A program made the translations under genes and the position numbers. This document shows, piece after piece, positions 60,081 through 64,000 of a stretch of 64,000 bases of DNA (within the stretch, counting starts at the first letter, position 1; each line of letters starts with the position of its first letter). The stretch spans positions 372,001 through 436,000 of the forward strand of contig JAPFQT010000166.1 in the NCBI GenBank assembly GCA_027627225.1, in the 5' to 3' direction. This stretch comes from Congeria kusceri. Lineage: Eukaryota; Mollusca; Bivalvia; Myida; Dreissenidae. Under the pieces are notes generated by a model. That model had not been told where the DNA came from, searched no databases, and saw only the letters and a list, made by a program, of their open reading frames with translations.

Positions 60081-60752
60081 TATATTGCTGAAAGTAAAAA
60101 TTTAACATCAGAAAAACGACGTGTGTATAACAGCATGTTGCGTCATATAGAAACAGTATGTATTTTTAGCAGAAATGTTATTATTTTGATGTAGCCACCA
60201 CACAGATATTGAAATTTAAGATAGCAAAAAATCACTTACATAACACGAGAACTGGTATTTGAAAACTAATTTAAGCCAACATAGTACGTAATAACAGAGA
60301 GGTTGTTAAAAGTATCATATACACATGTTATACATTTAATAGATAATAGTTAACTTCGGGTAACAAAGCTTAACTATTTATACTCATATTAAATAGTATA
60401 CATGCTCTAATCTTAAGACCTCTTCGAACAAAATACTATAATACCCAAATAAAGGACCAGCGGATGGTAATAAGGGTTTCTCTCCTGATGATGTCTCTGG
60501 AGTTTCATTATTCCTATATATAATGCTAAATAATACATATTAAAAAACCGGGATCAATAGTGCATACTAGAATAACAGCCTATATAACAAATACTAGAAC
60601 ATCAGGAAAATAACCGCACACCATATTAAAAAGACTTGTTGACACGTTTTTGTATATTTAGAATGCACTTTTTAAACATTTTTACTGCACAAAGTAAAGC
60701 ATCTGGAATAACAAAACAAAAATATATTAAGAAAAAGAGATGTAGATTCAAA

Positions 60753-60822
60753 CATTTCCCTTCGCTGGGACTCGAACCTGCGACCGTCGGGACTGGCGCC
60801 TTAACCGCTCGGCCATACGGAC
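60753..60822 (-). other. tRNA-like sequence (pseudo-tRNA or SINE head)
   Basis: On the minus strand there is a good A box (TGGCCGAGCGGTTAAGG) and B box (GGTTCGAGTCCC). The anticodon stem and the acceptor stem do not pair (5' TCCGTAT against 3' GCGAAGGGA), so this is not a functional tRNA. It lies in the block present only in duplication copy 2, consistent with a SINE insertion upstream of that Mab-21 gene. Confidence 0.5.
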
Positions 60823-61260
60823 TGACGGATGTAATGGTGAATTATTAAACTATGTAAGTAATATAGATTATTCCAAAATAACAGGCAAAAGCTTTATACT
60901 TATACTTTATATTTTAAATGATAATTTTTCATATACGACATCAAATTGATAAAATATGTATTGCTCATTAGTATTATTTAGCTTGTATAAATATAGCGCA
61001 TTTTTCTTTTATAGATCTATGACAACTATTTTAACAATGTCAATGTCCCTTTGAATAACACATTAGAACATCAGGCTAATAAGTGCAAATTAGAACAGCT
61101 GGCTTTATAGGGCAAATTAAAAAGCATGCTCCACACGAATGTGTATAAGGCACATCAGAATATAGCGCTATAAAGAGCACATTAGAATATCACGCTATAT
61201 ACGGCACATTAGAATAATATTTCTTAACACCATTAGTACTTAATTTCATATGTTTTAAAC

Positions 61261-63112
61261 ATATTTACACTTAATAAATTGCAGTAGTTTGCTCTTAAAA
61301 TACGATTATAAAATGCTTAAAGAGTTAATAAAGATGTAATGACCTGCTGCTCTTTCTAATAATTATCCTAGTTGGCTGTAGCGACTGACAGTACAAGGAA
61401 GAACACGTTCCCCGAGCTGATTAAGCCGAAAACGATTCACATTCATTGCGCTGCACTATAAGAGTTTGAATATAACCTACATTTGGAGCCAATAAACTGA
61501 CTGGATTGCTTTCATTTAGTGAAACACTTAGTCATTGTTCTTAACGGATGTTCTTTCTGAGTTTTGATTGGCTGATTGAATACTCGCCCACTTAGAATAT
61601 GTAGTACCATATATGGATATTTACTACGCTCGTGTTTCAATAATGCACAAGCTCCTCCTCTTCTTTCCTTTCTAAACCAATATGATTTCGATTAATATGT
61701 TTTAACAATTACTTCAACGACATTTCAACGAAGACAACGCTACTATTAAGTTAAGACCTACATGTATATCCTTTGGTTGTGCTTTTAAAGCGACTAGTCA
61801 AACTTCTATCCTGTACAAAAATACCCGTCCTGCACATAAACGTTATCAAGGAATGCATTTGAATTTTTCGCTATGAGTTTCAACGCCGATATTAAATCAA
61901 TTAAATAATAATAATAGTTATATGATTGATGCGAGCGTTAAAAGTGTTTCAGAATGAGTGTATCAATATATTCCACAGCTATATAACATTTTGTAAACGT
62001 GATGTAACGAACACTGCTTTGTTAGATACTTCTCGATACTTCGAAAGCGTGTGTATACCGTTAAAATAAGTTTCTTGTAGATATTGCAGCACGCTCAATC
62101 ATCATAATAAAATTACATTATTAGTAAAATGAATCAAGATGCAAATGGGTAAATTATATTATTTTTGTCATAATGGTAGCACTAATAACTCATACAATTA
62201 AACCACGTTTGTTCATTACTACTACAACTTCAACTTCAACTACTACTACTAAAACTATTGCTGCTACTACTACTACTACTACTACTACTGCTGTTATTGG
62301 GACACTGTTTTTTAATTGGCAATTTTGGATCACTTCAGTTGTGAATGCGCATTTCGATATTCCATACATCCGTATTTCGTGGGCAGCTGTGCATCATAAA
62401 TTACTCCATGGGGCAATGATCTATATCCACTGTGATTTGCTTGTTTTATAGGGATCAATATACACACCCATAACTCAATTAAACATAGGAATAATTGTTC
62501 TGTATCTCAGTTTATGACTCTAAATATTGTGAAACGTTTAGAGCAATTATTGTTCTGCTTCTAAAGATTGGGAAAGTTTTTTAATTGCCCCAACATATAG
62601 AGTAATTACGGTATGGACGGAATAGTGATCAAACAATATCAGGGGTGTTGTAATCCTATCCCCGACTTGTTCGACACGAGCAATTTTATTGACGGACAAG
62701 TAATATTTTTCTCGTAATTTGTCCGCGGGCTATCGGTGTGCACATTGTTTATTGTGCAGATAATACGATAGTGCACAGTTTATTACTATACATTGTAGCT
62801 GCATTGCACATTAGATAAAAATGTGAGTAAAATGCTTGTGATGATTGCAACCAAAATGCACGTGAAAGCAAATTGTTGAAGGCAAAGTGGAGTTTATATG
62901 CTTATATCTGCCTATATGACACATTGAATTAGTAACAGTGTGAGAAAAAACCCTTCTGAGTCATCTAGCAAAACACTTTAACGAGACCAGGGTTTTTCAT
63001 AACAAAGAATTTCAACACTTATTTTACACATCTTCAAGTAGTTATGCTGTTTTTAAGCAACGGATAGTACAATAGTCATACTATACAACAGTTTACCGAA
63101 CATGTTTTTAGC
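61261..63112. other. gene-poor stretch
   Basis: No gene recognised. A simple ACT/CAA triplet tract lies at about 62215-62290 and produces an artefactual 92-codon frame. Confidence 0.45.
62215..62290. repeat. ACT/CAA microsatellite
   Basis: A run of CTACTACTACTAC with interspersed ACAACTTCAACTTCAAC. Confidence 0.8.
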
Positions 63113-63263
63113 GTTGTACGAGGGTTGTCCGGAAAGTTCTTAGACTGGTGTTGTACGAGGGTTGTCCGGAAAGTTCTTAGACTGGTGTTGTACGAGGGTT
63201 GTCCGGAAAGTTCTTAGACTGGTGTTGTACGAGGGTTGTCCGGAACGTTCTTAGACTGGTGTT
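63113..63263. repeat. 37-bp tandem array, 4 copies, mariner-terminus-like
   Basis: Units start at 63113, 63150, 63187 and 63224: GTTGTACGAGGGTTGTCCGG then AAAGTTCTTAGACTGGT. Only one base differs among the four (AACG for AAAG in the last). The motif ACGAGGGTTGTCCGGAAAGT is like the conserved end of mariner-family inverted repeats. Confidence 0.9.
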
Positions 63264-64000
63264 GTAAAATCAAATGTAACATTCTTAAAACAAATTGTAT
63301 TGGTATACTTGCATAAATAGTTATTTCTAGCAATATTGTCTATTTTTGTTATATTTTTATGGTGGCATAATTTTGCATAAGATAACAAGACACTTTTGAT
63401 ACGAAATTGAGTACTTTTTCAAGACAGTTCTCAAACTTTCATAAAAATATAGGCGTTTTAATGAAAACCTTTTGTTGCCCACTTCACTTACGGTCACGGT
63501 ATTAAACGGAAAAGTCACGGTATTGCCTTGTTCTGCATGAGATCTAAAGATCGTATTATTCTTCGCTAAAGGCTAAATATTTAATTGAAAGTTTGTAAAT
63601 TATCCTGAAAACAAGAAAAACTATCTTGCAGGAACTTTTCATTAAATCTTATTTAAGTAATAACAATTCGCGAAAACAATCCGATTATCTTATGCAGTAG
63701 TGCCACTGCCAGTTGGCACTTATTTGAGTTTTTCTCTTGATAACCAGGTGATATTCGCAATAAAACATAACCATGTTTCGCGAAAGTTTTGTCAAGTTCA
63801 TGCACATTTTTTAAAATAATTTTCGTCAACATTCGTTAAACGTTCGTGAACATTATCTGGTTATCATATTCACATGCAACCATATATTTTAACGCTAAAT
63901 AGTTTCAACGTACATAGTCCTTGTAAAACAACCAAAAAATATGGAACACTTCAAATCGTTCTCAATAGTTTTACTTGTAAATCAATCTTCAGACACTTCT
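63264..64000. other. gene-poor stretch
   Basis: AT-rich; no gene, RNA or clear repeat seen up to the window end. Confidence 0.45.

Larger units (their letters stand above)
56325..61260. repeat. segmental duplication, copy 2 (paired with about 11590-16400)
   Basis: It is collinear with copy 1 through 3' flank, exon 2, intron, exon 1 and about 1 kb of upstream sequence, in the same orientation. Relative to copy 1 it gained about 650 bp at 56672-57330 in the 3' flank and about 570 bp near 60440-61010 upstream of the gene, the latter with a tRNA-like sequence. Confidence 0.85.

Noticed and set aside
60753..60822. Functional tRNA gene on minus
   Set aside because: Acceptor and anticodon stems fail to pair; better as pseudo-tRNA or SINE head.

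Overview
This is an AT-rich animal nuclear window with spliced GT-AG genes, many minisatellites and dense transposable elements. Two cGAS-like/Mab-21 genes, a TRIM-type relic, an unconventional-myosin exon relic and mollusc-type interspersed repeats suggest a bivalve mollusc. That assignment is inference from gene families and repeat style. I see no bacterial operon, CRISPR array or rRNA gene.

Layout. 1-11.6 kb: intergenic, with a relic of the last exon of a class V myosin (about 1.43-1.64 kb), five minisatellites or degenerate arrays, two MITE-like elements and one tRNA-derived SINE head. 11.6-16.4 kb: first copy of a segmental duplication carrying a two-exon Mab-21/cGLR gene on the minus strand. 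16.77-38.22 kb: one Ty3/gypsy LTR retrotransposon on the minus strand, bounded by a 5-bp target-site duplication (GTCGA). Its gag-pol is broken by small indels and by a 32-copy array of an 80-bp unit at the gag/protease junction. Its 5' leader carries a 44-bp array, and its 5' LTR is split by a 10.3-kb insertion flanked by TAATATA. Inside that insertion are a relic transposase-like gene, an 801-bp TIR element with its own 5-bp TSD, and the most unusual unit here: a His-Cys-box (I-PpoI-like) nuclease gene converging on a roughly 650-codon Mutator-like transposase-type ORF, both enclosed by nearly identical 477-bp direct repeats. 38.2-49.4 kb: foldback element, TRIM-like pseudogene, ~145-bp degenerate repeats and short minisatellites. 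49.38-55.34 kb: an apparently intact PIF/Harbinger transposon (four-exon HARBI1-type transposase plus a divergent Myb/SANT-like gene, TIRs, TAA duplication). 56.3-61.3 kb: second copy of the Mab-21 segmental duplication, with an added insertion containing a hammerhead-ribozyme-like core and a 140-bp foldback MITE. 61.3-64 kb: gene-poor, with a microsatellite and a tandem array of a mariner-terminus-like 37-mer.

How it fits together. The only host protein-coding genes I can support as intact are the two Mab-21/cGLR paralogues. They share strand, exon structure and phase-0 intron, and are probably nucleotide-second-messenger sensors or related pseudo-enzymes. The rest is a history of nested transposition and tandem-repeat growth between the two duplicated immune-type loci.
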